A stretch of 64,000 nucleotides of DNA from Oopsacas minuta. Taxonomy: Eukaryota > Porifera > Hexactinellida > Lyssacinosida > Leucopsacidae. The notes under the pieces are model-generated. The model was not told the origin of the DNA, did no database searches, and was given only the letters and a program-made list of their open reading frames with translations. The translations under genes were made by a program, and so were the position numbers. Within the stretch, counting starts at the first letter, position 1, and every line of letters starts with the position of its first letter. Positions 9,181-20,503 of this stretch are shown in pieces. The stretch lies in contig JAKMXF010000361.1 in the NCBI GenBank assembly GCA_024704765.1, positions 62,001-126,000 on the forward strand. Direction: 5' to 3'.

Positions 9181-12100
9181 ATGAAACAGTTTGTAAAGGC
9201 TCTTGCATTTATATTGACTCTAATAATATGGACGGAATCATGTACGAGTAATGGGATAAGTCTAAACGACAAATTCTCCAGGTGTAATTTCCCCAATTGC
9301 TCAATAACTCTACACGGAGGTGAGCATATAGTGAATAGAACGCTAGTTTTGGAAGGATGGAATTATTTCAATTTGAGTGCTTCAAATCAAACAATCATTA
9401 GATGTAACAACATGGCTGATAATGATACCACAATTATCCGTGCTTACAGAACAAAGTATGTGTCTCTGGAAAACATAACGTTCATAGGCTGTTCAAAACC
9501 AAACCTCAAGGTAGATCAAGACCCTATCCCTTCAATTATATCTACTGATTTCGCATATTCTATCTACATGGATAGCTGCTACTTTCCAGATTATCTCGTA
9601 GTGGGATTGATCGTAAATAATACAGATAGTGTAGTGCTTACAAATAGTTATTTCAAAGCCTGGGATGGGGTGAGCTATAGGAGAGCTGTGTTATATCAGA
9701 ATACAATTCCAAGAAACGCTTCATTCTACGCACATAACATCACATTGGATGGTGGTAACGTATCTTCCCAAATAGATCTTCCCCACTATCATTCGTACAA
9801 GAGTCAGGAAAGAGAAATAGGGGGGAGCTTAGCCTTGTTTATGTACAATATAGGGTCCGTATATATTAAGATTAGTAATTCTACTATTCTCAACTCAGAA
9901 GCAGTTCTAGGGGGAGGGGTCTTCTTTGAAATGTCTGGAAAAGTAACGGAGTATAACATTGAGATAATTGACTGTCATTTCGAAAACAATATCGCAGTGA
10001 AATCTAAAATCGGTAAAGGAGGTGCAATGGGAATCAGAGCCGAATCTAAGAGAGGTAATATCAGAATATATAACTCAACTTTCCAGAACAATCAAGCTAT
10101 CAATGGAGGAGCTATTGCTATTCTTTTGAATGAAAGAGTAGGTGGATCAAATATTGGAATAAATAGTTCCCATTTTTTCAACAACACAGCCAAAATGGAT
10201 TCAGGCGGTGCCGTTTACGCTGAAAACTTCTATCTGTCCAGCTTAAATGTTCTCAATATCAACAATACAGAGTTCTACAGGAATTCTGCTAATAGTGGGG
10301 GAGCAATTTTAACAATGAATTTCCTAGTGTATCTTCTAGAAAATGTCAGCATAAGAGATAACATTGCGTATTATGGTGGAGGAGTGTGTCTACTCGCAAG
10401 TACCCTGATATTAAAAGGAAGTAACATTGTACTTGAAAAGAATAACGCTACCCATTCAGGTGGTGCTCTATACGTGCATAGCTCATCTCAAGTAGTGGCA
10501 TACGGGAATAGAACAAGAATTACAAATAATAATGCAATGATACGAGGAGGAGGAGTATTCGTCTACACGAAATATTTCGAGAACCAGATACATTATGGCT
10601 GGAATAATTGGAGGGATAAAGGCGCATTGTTTGATATTAACTGCTTTCTAATAGCCTTGAAAGGATCTAAAAACTCGCTCATATTTTCAGGCAACAACGT
10701 GACAAGTAATACCGAATTGTGTATGGGAGATGATCTATTTACCAACACATGGGGATCTTGCTATAGCACGTTTCTGCGTATCCCAATTAAACGTGCAATC
10801 GTGTTTAAGGATAGAATAAAGAATAACTGCAGCATATCATTAGATATTGTTATGTATAGCGAGCATAATCATTTCCTCTCTCCTTGTCAGTTAGATATTC
10901 AGTCTGGGGTGAGTTTCACACACAACTGCTCTAAAATACTGGAATTGGATACATTGATAAACTATAATATGAGTTTATCGCAGGCAATTCAAAGACAAGG
11001 TATGGCATTGAAAGGAAAAGCACATTTATTCTTCAACGGATACAAATCTCAAATAAACATTCAGAGTTTGGACGGATTGAATAACTCAATACAAACCTTA
11101 ACAAGGATTATTTTCAAAAGTAAAAATGCTAGTTTCCTAGATAATAAACAGTACCATGTATTAGGAGTTTCACAGTCTGGAAAGTTCAATTTCGAAATCA
11201 AAAAAATGGAAGATGGGTTTGTATTTGGAGAAATATGTCTACTCTCATATTCCACACTTAATCTAGTACATTATTGTGAAGATGCCATAATAGGAGATTG
11301 TCCGAGCCCCTTGCTGAGAGCTGGAGAGGATGAATCTTGCAAGATCCAGGAGAGATTCCATGGAAATGCCTTTGCAAAGGTAAAAGATTCAGATGTTAAC
11401 AAGTTTGATATACAATTGGCACCCGGCACATTATTTTATTATACAAAAAACCCGAGAGAAACAATTTTCAAACCATGCACTTGGTTCCAATGCAAATGTC
11501 ATAAATCAGCAAGCCTACGAAATTGTACATTCAATGTCAACTCACCAGGGGATCAATGTCAACATGATCTGAAATTTCCCTACTGCACTGAATGTGTAAA
11601 GCCGAATCATCGCATTTGTCCGCCATTCAGTTGGTTTTGTTATCATAATCATGTTTGCTTCGAATGCTTTCAGCCCATCCTCATGATAATTGTCTACATC
11701 ATTTTCACTATAATAATAACTGCGGTAATATGTTTGTTACCAATAGACGTCTTCTCTCATTATTCTAGGAGTATCGTATTCTATTCAAGCACTCTATATC
11801 TCCTCTGTATTAACTGTGGAACATTCGAGAAAAAGTTCATTTACCATATACTCTCAATTCCAATAGTAATCTTTAATCTTCTGGTGTCACATATGTTTCC
11901 ATTTTGTCTCCCCAAAGAAGAACCAATATACGAGGCAATTTTTGAAATGGTTACACCACTTCTGTTCGCATTTTACATCTGGGTCATAAAACTGGCATTA
12001 GACAAAGCGCCCCAATGTATAGCTGGACTAGGGAAGTATGGGGCTGTAAACAAACTATGGACGATTATGGTACTGACATATGTACATCTGTGCAACCAAG

Positions 12101-12717
12101 CATTCAGTGTGTTGAATTGTACAAATGATTCACAAAATAATATAACTTGGTTGTATGACGGTAGACAGAGATGTTTAGCTGGGCCTCACTTAGTAGCATT
12201 CATTATCGCTATTATAGTACTATCAATATTAGTCACATTTCCTATTGTAATGATCATATTGAGCTATTCAAAGCACAAGGATTTCGTGCTCGTATATCAG
12301 GAGAGATACAAACCTGGCTTTAGAAAGGTGGAAATGTTGAAATTGTACCTACGTATTATATTCGCATTGGTAGTTACCCTGCTGCCTCATGTTATCAAGA
12401 CCCCTAAGCTTCCCTGCTCACTAATATCAATATTCTGCTTAGCTCTATTGATCTTAAACTCTCTCATCGAGCCAGCAACAAATGCTAACATGTTTGAGTC
12501 CTTATGTTTATTCATCTTAGCGTATGTGGGATCCCAAGCAGAAAGGGCAAGTTTGGAGAAGATTGTAGTTAGTCTACTCGTGGTAATTCCTTACATAATA
12601 TACCTGGGATGTTTGATTTGGACGCTTGGTAAGTGGATAAATGAAAAGGTCCAAAATTCGAAAATAAAGAAAATGCAAATGAAAATGGAAAAGATTAACT
12701 CAATACAAACCAAATAA
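9181..12717 (+). CDS. Beta-helix ectodomain plus multi-TM surface protein, 1178 aa, intronless
   Basis: Residues 1-24 form a signal peptide. Residues about 40-480 are a parallel beta-helix with repeated GG-x-hydrophobic turns, resembling chlamydial Pmp repeats: GGSLALF (about 213), GGGVFF (244), GGAMGI (280), GGAIAI (310), GGAVYA (342), GGAILT (373), GGGVCL (399), GGALYV (427) and GGGVFV (456), each followed by Asn-rich glycosylation sites. A Cys-rich module follows at about 764-827 (CTWFQCKC, then CTECVKP, CPPFSWFC, CFECF). From about 834 there are eight to ten hydrophobic segments, ending in a lysine-rich cytoplasmic tail. The frame is uninterrupted over 3.5 kb. I recognise the architecture as one found in invertebrate gene families but know no ligand or function. 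A receptor or transporter role is inference. Confidence 0.8.
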   Translation: MKQFVKALAFILTLIIWTESCTSNGISLNDKFSRCNFPNCSITLHGGEHIVNRTLVLEGWNYFNLSASNQTIIRCNNMADNDTTIIRAYRTKYVSLENITFIGCSKPNLKVDQDPIPSIISTDFAYSIYMDSCYFPDYLVVGLIVNNTDSVVLTNSYFKAWDGVSYRRAVLYQNTIPRNASFYAHNITLDGGNVSSQIDLPHYHSYKSQEREIGGSLALFMYNIGSVYIKISNSTILNSEAVLGGGVFFEMSGKVTEYNIEIIDCHFENNIAVKSKIGKGGAMGIRAESKRGNIRIYNSTFQNNQAINGGAIAILLNERVGGSNIGINSSHFFNNTAKMDSGGAVYAENFYLSSLNVLNINNTEFYRNSANSGGAILTMNFLVYLLENVSIRDNIAYYGGGVCLLASTLILKGSNIVLEKNNATHSGGALYVHSSSQVVAYGNRTRITNNNAMIRGGGVFVYTKYFENQIHYGWNNWRDKGALFDINCFLIALKGSKNSLIFSGNNVTSNTELCMGDDLFTNTWGSCYSTFLRIPIKRAIVFKDRIKNNCSISLDIVMYSEHNHFLSPCQLDIQSGVSFTHNCSKILELDTLINYNMSLSQAIQRQGMALKGKAHLFFNGYKSQINIQSLDGLNNSIQTLTRIIFKSKNASFLDNKQYHVLGVSQSGKFNFEIKKMEDGFVFGEICLLSYSTLNLVHYCEDAIIGDCPSPLLRAGEDESCKIQERFHGNAFAKVKDSDVNKFDIQLAPGTLFYYTKNPRETIFKPCTWFQCKCHKSASLRNCTFNVNSPGDQCQHDLKFPYCTECVKPNHRICPPFSWFCYHNHVCFECFQPILMIIVYIIFTIIITAVICLLPIDVFSHYSRSIVFYSSTLYLLCINCGTFEKKFIYHILSIPIVIFNLLVSHMFPFCLPKEEPIYEAIFEMVTPLLFAFYIWVIKLALDKAPQCIAGLGKYGAVNKLWTIMVLTYVHLCNQAFSVLNCTNDSQNNITWLYDGRQRCLAGPHLVAFIIAIIVLSILVTFPIVMIILSYSKHKDFVLVYQERYKPGFRKVEMLKLYLRIIFALVVTLLPHVIKTPKLPCSLISIFCLALLILNSLIEPATNANMFESLCLFILAYVGSQAERASLEKIVVSLLVVIPYIIYLGCLIWTLGKWINEKVQNSKIKKMQMKMEKINSIQTK

Positions 12718-12794
12718 AAATATCAGTTTTGTTGTATATTATTGTTTGTGTAGTATAAGGTATTTTAAATTATTTTCATAATAATTAACTAGAC

Positions 12795-13619
12795 CAGGGC
12801 TGTCCAACTAATGGTAGTGCGCCGGCCAATTCTATAAACCATACAACATCGAATTTCCAATGTCTGAATTTTTGCCTTCACTTAAATTAAAATTAATAAC
12901 TTACAAGTACGTAATTGGTATTACACCATAGACAATTTTGTTGAAAGCCTATGGTTCAGACTTTAGAGTTTACTGCGGACAGACAAATTTAGGCGTGAGT
13001 TATCAGTGCTTAACACCTGAAATCACACCCAGAGATGCCAGCACTTATGAGTTGTCCCTGATTCTCGTCGCTCTAACTGTATTGTCTCAACTATCACACG
13101 GTTTTTTGCTCCAAAAATTAAATTGTTGATGTCTTCATGAATCAGAAGACACATAAGCGTGACTAGGCTCCTGGGTTTGGATGGGCAAAAAAATCCAGTG
13201 TTTGCACGTACCCACTGAAATGCCACTAGTTGCGTCTATGATGAGACATTTATAGTAATGTCTACAAAGACCAGAAATCGAGAATTCTAAATGCTTGTCA
13301 GCTATGGCCTCCCAAACCTAGTTTTACCTTGTAATTGACCGATTACCCGAGAAAAATATTCTGATTGAAAATTTTCCGTTAAAAAATAAATATATTATAT
13401 TGTACATTATCATTGTTACTATGTGAGAGTTAAAATTAGTAACATTGGTTTGATTAGCGAGCGTAATGAGGAAGCGAAAAGTAGTGGGATTCAAACCCAT
13501 TAAACTTTTACCTCTGTTAAGATAATCCTGGCTACTGTAGCGGTATATTGGTCCGCGGGCCGCACAAAAAGAACGAATGGACTGCATGCAGCCCGCGGGT
13601 CGTATGTTGGACAGCTTTG
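12795..13619. mobile_element. Non-autonomous hAT element, 825 bp, perfect 8-bp TSD
   Basis: Begins CAGGGCTGTCCAAC and ends GTTGGACAGCTTTG (12 of 14 positions complementary). It is flanked by identical AACTAGAC at 12787-12794 and 13620-13627. The 8-bp duplication and CAGGG-type ends identify the hAT superfamily. The right part is GC-rich (GGTCCGCGGGCCGCAC and CAGCCCGCGGGTCG). No transposase reading frame is visible, so it depended on another element. It sits between two genes. Confidence 0.9.
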
Positions 13620-13627
13620 AACTAGAC

Positions 13628-14767
13628 TATTCATACTAGTCATAGAGTTACGCCGCAATTCGTTATTTTCAGTTTTTCCCATCAACTAATTAGCCTTTAA
13701 TAAATTAATTACATAATTAGGGCTTAAGCTGTCCATGGTCTACTACTTTAAACTCAGCTATACATGCAAACAACTACTTAAAGTCCAAACAGTTTCAACT
13801 AGTTCAGAAGCAATTTATGCAAAGACCTTAGCATTTCAAAATAATTTTTATACAAAAACATCTAACAAAATTCGTTCTATGTAGGATTTTTGAATTTATT
13901 CAGTTACTTCACAATCAAGAAAATAAAAGTTCGATGATAGCTTAATAGAAGAAGGTTTCAAAGGTTTCACAATTTATCAAAATAATAAATCTCGGGATAA
14001 TCCAGGGATCCCAGGAAGGCTAGCAAATATGTAAATCTATGAACTATAGTCCTATAAAGCAGTCAATTGGGACGCGGTATAAAGCTCCCGGTCAAAGTTT
14101 TTTAACGCTAAAATTGAATTAGTTTCGAATAATTAAAACTTACAAGTAGACGAACCGATGGTTCCGAATCATAAACCAGATCCAATCCTTAATCCATTTC
14201 CACAGGACATAAATCCAAATCCAATCGATGGAATACGGATAGCAAAATCCAATCGATGAAATTTATAAACTTTATGGATATAAAAACATATGATGGATTA
14301 CTTTGGAGAATCCAACTCCATCCAAAATCCATGGATTATATAATCGTGACATCAAATATTCGTAATTCATCCGATCCCTCTGCTTACAAGGATTACTATG
14401 TCCTTCATGATAAATCAATAACAAACCTCACCCCAGAAGCTATTAGGAAGTTAGATTCAACACGCACTTAATTGAAAGGAATAATGAAAATATGAAATCT
14501 AGCACCAATAACAAACCAATAAACCAGTCTGATTAATACAATGAATAAGTACTTACAAACAAAGAATTAACTTTTCTAAAACATTAGCCCAATTTATACA
14601 AAATTCCTGATAAGTACATTTACAAAGTATAAAATCAAGACGCGAGATCTTGGATAAAACAATACCGAGCGATATTGTCGAAAAGTGTAAGACGAGCATC
14701 AATCTTACGAAGTACCAATGTATATACAACAGATAAATAGCCTACGTATATGTACATGTAACTTGAA
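13628..14767. other. Intergenic region and kinesin 3' flank
   Basis: AT-rich. At about 14170-14340 there are irregular ATCCAATCC/TGGATT repeats in both senses. A 71-codon frame at 14256-14471 falls partly in them and has no recognisable features, so I do not call it. The last 200 bp should contain the kinesin 3' untranslated region. Confidence 0.4.
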
Positions 14768-17700
14768 CTATATGTGACCATTGGTTGGTTTAGTGGCAAA
14801 ATGATCAGCTGAGGTTTTTGGGCGTAGCATTTTGGGAAGTTTGTTTGGAAAATCATTCTTTGGCAATGCAGGAGGGGGTGTGATCAAGGACGACCTATTC
14901 ACTCCGGTAGCATGTAACAGCTGGTGGGATTGATGGGGAGCAGGCGGGCGAATCTTTGATTGGACTTGTTCAGGGAAAGAATTTGTTTGATGAAGCGGCT
15001 TCTGAACAGTGCTCTGTTGAAGAATTCTCTGGCCAGATTCAGTTCGTTTGATTTTCGTAGGCTCGGGGATACTTCGCTTAACCTTTGCACCAGCACGGAT
15101 CGTTTTCACGAGTGCAACGCGAGGACCAGTTGAGGATGAGGATACAATACGACCTCTATTAACTCGCGGTTGTGGTTTTTGCGCATTCTTTAGAATCTCA
15201 GATTCATTTCGCAATTGAATGACAGTCTTCTCATACACGTCTGTCATTGTCACCATGTATTGCTGCTGTTTTTCCATCTGTTTCTCTTTTGATGTTAGAA
15301 TATTCTCAAATTTAATACACTGTTGAGAGAGGTAATCAGCCTCTCGCTGCTTTTCTTTGAAACTCAAGTTCAGCTGATTGAAGTTCTTCTCAGCTAACTT
15401 AAGTCTTTCTTCTTCGATATTAATTACTTCCATCTTCAAATTTGCTTTGAGTTTCCCAAGCAAATCTTTTCTTATACCAGACATCTTTTTAGTTCCAACC
15501 TCTAGCGGTTGAGATATACTATACAGATCAGCTGTAGCATCCGATGTAGCTTGTAGATCAACACGCAGCTGTTTTAGTGTATTTTCCTTCTCTTTAACAC
15601 TATCCTGATAATATCTGAGATCTAGCTCTAAGTCTTTGATCTGATCTTCTCTCTCTACCACTTGTCCCTCAGTCTCTATTAATATACGGTTCTTCATAGC
15701 TAATTCAGTACGAACAGCCTCCAACTCTGATTTATGACTATCGATTTGTTTTTCAACCTGACTGGTTAAGTTAGTGATCCGTTCCTGGTCTCCCGAAGGG
15801 CTGTGTAGGTTCTCTTCGCTCTGTGTAGAGTACATACGGAATTGTCCCAGAATTTTCTTAACTTTAAGCTCTGATTGTCGATTGTTACGTTTGTGCTTTT
15901 CCAGATCTTTCTCCATATCTCTGATAGTAATCTTCATCTCGTTGATACTAGACTCAGCATTTGATAGATTCTGGAAAGCTATCTGAGCATTGCTTTTCAT
16001 CTCAGTGAGATATATCGTTAGTTTCATAAACAGTTCTTCGTTCAATTGATTGTCAATTGAATTGGGATCGAACATAACTGTCTTTTCAGATTTAAGAGTG
16101 CTACCTAGAGTTCTTAGTTCTGAGAATAGAGTTGTTAGTACTTGGACTATCTTGGATTTGAAAGTTTTGAAAGTACTCTTTACAGTATCAGAAGATCTCT
16201 TCTCTTCCACAAGATTATATTCCAACTCAGAACATCGCTCACTCATTGTTTGGTTAGTATTAGATAGCTCTTCAGTAGTTAGAGCTAATGTTTGTAGCTC
16301 AGAGATAACCTGTAGTAAATCATCCTGACTCTTCACTACGTCATTCTTGGTCTCCTCCAGTTTATTTTTCAGCGTATCATTCTGTGATTGTAGTTCTTCT
16401 GCTTTCTCCTGATACACCTTCCTCTCCTCTTCAATCTCGTTATGACTCTCCTGTACTTCCTCCAGTTCCTGTCTCAAATCATTCAGTTCTTCTTCCTTCT
16501 TGTCTACACTGCTGATCAGCTGAGCTCTCTCCTCCTCCCAGTCGGGAGGAGCAGCTGGTGCCTGGGGGAGAGGACTGATGTGAGTTGAGTTCACTGAACT
16601 GTCTGATGTCTCATTGAAGATAGAATTTAAATCTGTTTTTGTATCAGTAAGAAGTGAGCCTGCTAGAGAAGAAGATTTATCATCATCTCCAGGAGTAGAG
16701 GTGGAAACAAGTTTGGCCCAATCTTCCTCTGGAACCTTTTCCCCTAAACGCCACCGTTTAACCTCCTCCTGTACTGAGTTAAGATAGCTGACTATTCCTC
16801 TGTACTGCTTCTTTAATTTGTTGTAGCGCGCCTTCCATTCATCAGCTGTCAGCTCTTCATTACGGATTATAGTGTTTTTGATTGTCTTAGCTCTGCTCCC
16901 AAACAAGATAGTATTCTTAGTCTCCATCTCATTGAAAGAGGAGGGAGAGCAACAAATAGCTATTGTAGTGCGAGCATTTCCTCCTAAGCTCTCCTGGAGA
17001 ATTCGTGTCAGCTTACTATCCCTGTATGAGATATGAGCCTTCTTCAGAACCAATCCTTCAATCACGTTACCCAGACAGAGGAGAGACATGTTTATATTCT
17101 TAGCTTCATTTAGTGTGCTGCCCTCTGCTCCCGTCTTCTTGGCTTTCTCAGAGCCGGCTAAGTCAACTAGATACAGCTTTCCCAGGAGTTTACGTTTTGA
17201 TTCAATATTCTCCTGACAGACTTGGAAGATGAACACAGAGTGACTCCGTGAGCTATGCTCGTTCATGTTAGTGACAGATACATGTCTGTTAGATTTGCCC
17301 TCTTCAATAAGCTCCATCACCTCCTCTGGAGAAGCTACTGCATGATCGCTGAGGCCCTTCACGAATGGCTTACCCGACCTGTCTTCATGGATGGAAAGCT
17401 TGCCTTTCGTCAGATCGAGGAGATCGCGAATTTCTTCGTTATAAACCTCGAAATATGACACTTTGAGTGTGAATTCTACATTACATTCAGGGTCCATGTT
17501 GTAGATGTAATCAAAAATATCGTTTACTATGCGTGGAGTTATTCCGAATAATTCTGGTTTTGATAGATTGCCTTCCATTGTATGAGTTTTTCCACTTGCA
17601 GTTTGTCCATAAGCGAATATTGTTCCATTGAAACCATTCAATACATCCTTGATAATCGGTTTAGCTGTGAAATCATACACATCGTATTGTGTTGAATGAG

Positions 17701-17863
17701 GTTCGAAGACCTTGTCGAATGGATAGTATGCGCCTAGGAGAGAAATTACGTTAGGCTTTGGGAAAGTGACGCATTGTTCTCCTCCTAGAGATATTTCATT
17801 GTTATTCAAGGGCCTCACCCGACATACTACACGAATATTGCAAGAACCTGCGTCTTCACTCAT
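14768..17863 (-). CDS. KIF5: Kinesin-1 heavy chain (KIF5 type), intronless, 1031 aa
   Basis: A plus-end-directed microtubule motor. The motor domain is N-terminal (about 8-330): IRVVCRVRPLN, P-loop GQTASGKT at 86-93, switch I NEHSSRSH, switch II LVDLAGSE, and the L12 region. The neck and stalk are long coiled coils (about 330-890, many heptads with breaks). The tail has VALVKTIRAG, corresponding to the autoinhibitory IAK-type motif of kinesin-1, with LVK in place of IAK. Length (1031) fits KIF5 (about 960-1030). A single uninterrupted exon is unusual for an animal KIF5 gene and may reflect intron loss or retroposition of a founder copy. The start MSEDAGSCNIRVV is at the usual position relative to the motor. 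Confidence 0.92.
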   Translation of the reverse strand: MSEDAGSCNIRVVCRVRPLNNNEISLGGEQCVTFPKPNVISLLGAYYPFDKVFEPHSTQYDVYDFTAKPIIKDVLNGFNGTIFAYGQTASGKTHTMEGNLSKPELFGITPRIVNDIFDYIYNMDPECNVEFTLKVSYFEVYNEEIRDLLDLTKGKLSIHEDRSGKPFVKGLSDHAVASPEEVMELIEEGKSNRHVSVTNMNEHSSRSHSVFIFQVCQENIESKRKLLGKLYLVDLAGSEKAKKTGAEGSTLNEAKNINMSLLCLGNVIEGLVLKKAHISYRDSKLTRILQESLGGNARTTIAICCSPSSFNEMETKNTILFGSRAKTIKNTIIRNEELTADEWKARYNKLKKQYRGIVSYLNSVQEEVKRWRLGEKVPEEDWAKLVSTSTPGDDDKSSSLAGSLLTDTKTDLNSIFNETSDSSVNSTHISPLPQAPAAPPDWEEERAQLISSVDKKEEELNDLRQELEEVQESHNEIEEERKVYQEKAEELQSQNDTLKNKLEETKNDVVKSQDDLLQVISELQTLALTTEELSNTNQTMSERCSELEYNLVEEKRSSDTVKSTFKTFKSKIVQVLTTLFSELRTLGSTLKSEKTVMFDPNSIDNQLNEELFMKLTIYLTEMKSNAQIAFQNLSNAESSINEMKITIRDMEKDLEKHKRNNRQSELKVKKILGQFRMYSTQSEENLHSPSGDQERITNLTSQVEKQIDSHKSELEAVRTELAMKNRILIETEGQVVEREDQIKDLELDLRYYQDSVKEKENTLKQLRVDLQATSDATADLYSISQPLEVGTKKMSGIRKDLLGKLKANLKMEVINIEEERLKLAEKNFNQLNLSFKEKQREADYLSQQCIKFENILTSKEKQMEKQQQYMVTMTDVYEKTVIQLRNESEILKNAQKPQPRVNRGRIVSSSSTGPRVALVKTIRAGAKVKRSIPEPTKIKRTESGQRILQQSTVQKPLHQTNSFPEQVQSKIRPPAPHQSHQLLHATGVNRSSLITPPPALPKNDFPNKLPKMLRPKTSADHFATKPTNGHI

Positions 17864-20503
17864 TTCTTATCATTTGAGATGGCTAACTAGAGATAATATA
17901 AATATGTTGAAAATTTATTGGTCGAGTATAGTTTGCAAGTGGTAGCATTTATACAAACTTAGAAATGTGTGAATTAGTATAAGTTGTCTACCTATACTGA
18001 TTTCATCAATGTATCCTAAATATATAAATACCAAGTTCTACTTTGCCACGTTATACTTTCCAAACACAACACAAAAAGCCTTCCAATCAATTCACTACAA
18101 TATAAGGATGCCACACGAACAATCCTATTGTTAACAAATACAAGTAAATATATATACGTATAGTTACACAGGACTATTAATTAATTAATTAATAAGTATA
18201 AATGGGTGGATACTGTTACAATGAGGTATGACGTAGGTGGGTTAGAAAGAATTACACATACATTACCTACGTAACAAATTTCAGTCTATGAACGATTAAA
18301 TTAATCACTGATAACACATCCTCCAATTGGTAGAAATATATATTTACATAACCATATGATAATACGTAATGATCAATATTAATGTGTAATAGTATTCTGG
18401 TCACTAAATGTGTAGAGCAAAAGTTTTATTCATGCTGCAATAATACCGAAAGTTTAGTGGTGTAATTCTTAAATAAATAGATGCTCGTTTGTCTTCAAAC
18501 CGTATATCCACAATTCCACATATACATATAGCTTAAATTTAACCTATAAGGGTTTGTAGCTGAATTATTCATTCAACCTTGGTTGGGATAATCAATCTAA
18601 TTAGTAGGGCAGATAAAGCAGGTACAGTAATTGACGTATTATGATTTCTGAATCGATACGGTAGTACTGATATGCCATATCGTGAACACGGCCATTCAAA
18701 TTTTTAGATTATATTATTACATTGCATTTCTAGAGCTGATTACCGTGGCTAGAACGTAATTTAAGCCCCACTCTATCCTTATTACATTATTTCTTTGTAA
18801 TATTATCTTCTATTAATTCATTAACCATATTGCACATATTAATATAACTGAGAATCAGCTTTTATGAGATGAATAAGATAAATTGTTAATTATAGTAATG
18901 AATAATATAAATATAGTTTGAAATCGTGATATCTGGAAGTACATTATCGATACATAATCATAATTATATAATTATGTAAAGTATGTTGGTGGAATTGTCA
19001 TTAGTTATGAACTGAATTAATTAATTAATATACATAAATTACATAATAAATATTGGTTTGATGAATATGAAAAACTATTTACGAAAGTTCAGTTACCAAT
19101 ACTTGACTGATTTCCAAACTCTCTGTAAATTATATCATTAACAGATCCTGTGTATGATATAAAGAAATATAATATTTCTAATATATAATGATAGCAACCA
19201 GTTTCACATCTTTCCGTAAACTTATCCTCAACTAAAAGACCATAAGTATACAATTTATAAGATGTCAAGCATTAATATCTTAGTATTTTTTCTAAATTGA
19301 TAATATTATGCGAATTATAACTACTTAGTACACCAAAGACAAATAAATAAGAGCAAAATAGCTAATAGAAGGAAAAATTGCATACTTTACAGGGACGAAG
19401 GAAGCAAATAATTATTTGTGAAGTGGGGTATATTGTATTGGTGCGGCAATCGCCGCACCTGCCGCACCGGCTCCTACGGTCCTGCTTTAGCTTTAGCAGT
19501 TCAGCAAGTATATATATTTGACTTGAAATTACGAAGTGTAGTGAATATTTGAGCAGGATAGATGAATAAATATATTACTACGTAGAACAAATTTGATCAG
19601 CAATTATGTGTGTTGACATATGAATATTAAATGTTGTTAAATTTTGAAGTAAAAACCTAGCATTAAGATCTGTACCGACAGTATAGTATATTACATTAAT
19701 TTATTTATAATGGAATTATTCATTTGAGGCACTATGTGTATTGGGAGTAAATTATACATTCTATAGTGACTCCAATTAATTACGCCACTTCAAATAAATT
19801 CAATTAATATAATATGATGTCGGCAGGGATATACATTTTAGACTGGTCACAATAGATTCCTTATACGTATGATGAGTCCCATTTGGAACTATCAAGAAAG
19901 TCCTGTTAGGATTTTAATAATTCTGAACTCCTCATATATCTGCTTAATCTATTTTAGAACATATGTTTGTGGCAACGATTAGAAAAACTCTTCAAAAATA
20001 AAAACGGATATATCGACGTTTATCAATTACCCCAAAGCTATAAATGAATTGATTTCCTTCGCATAAATCGAACTGCAGCTGCAATGGGCTTTTCCTTTTA
20101 GTCAATTTGCAATTATAGCCAGACAGTTACGTATATCAATTATGCATTTTGTGGAATTTTAAACTTGCATTTAAAACATTTGAAGAAATTATATTTACCC
20201 ACTTCCACTATTGAAGCAGGCTCTATCAAATTTGTATGCCGATAGTAATTAGTGTTAATATCACGTCTTTAGGTGATCACTTCATTCACCTGAATAATGT
20301 AATACTCATGCGATAAAATAAATATACGGCTCGAACTTCCTATAAATTGATAATCTAATCTGGATCATCATGGAATACAAAATACAGACTACATTAAATG
20401 GTGATTTGTATAATTCTTCGACTTTAATTCGATGGTTAAATGCGAATAAATTAGGTTAATACATTAATGATATAAAACAGTTTAGTGTAACAATATTGAG
20501 AGC
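17864..20503. other. 2.6-kb intergenic region (kinesin 5' flank, SPEF2 3' flank)
   Basis: Strongly AT-rich with dispersed TTAATTAATTAA tracts (18178, 19016) and no coding signal in six frames. The kinesin promoter must lie near 17900-18200. The only unusual element is a GC-rich hairpin at 19440-19468. Nothing else recognised. Confidence 0.5.
19440..19468. repeat. GC-rich hairpin in AT-rich DNA
   Basis: GTGCGGCAATCGCCGCAC at 19441-19458 is a perfect 7-bp stem with a 4-nt loop. A second copy of the right arm, GCCGCACC, follows at 19461-19468. The flank CGGCTCCTACGG to TTTAGCAG (to 19500) is also GC-richer than its surroundings, suggesting one edge of an inserted element. Confidence 0.6.

Noticed and set aside
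14256-14471. 71-codon plus-strand frame near the kinesin 3' end
   Set aside because: It overlaps irregular ATCCAATCC repeats, has no family resemblance and no upstream signal, and its length is within chance expectation.
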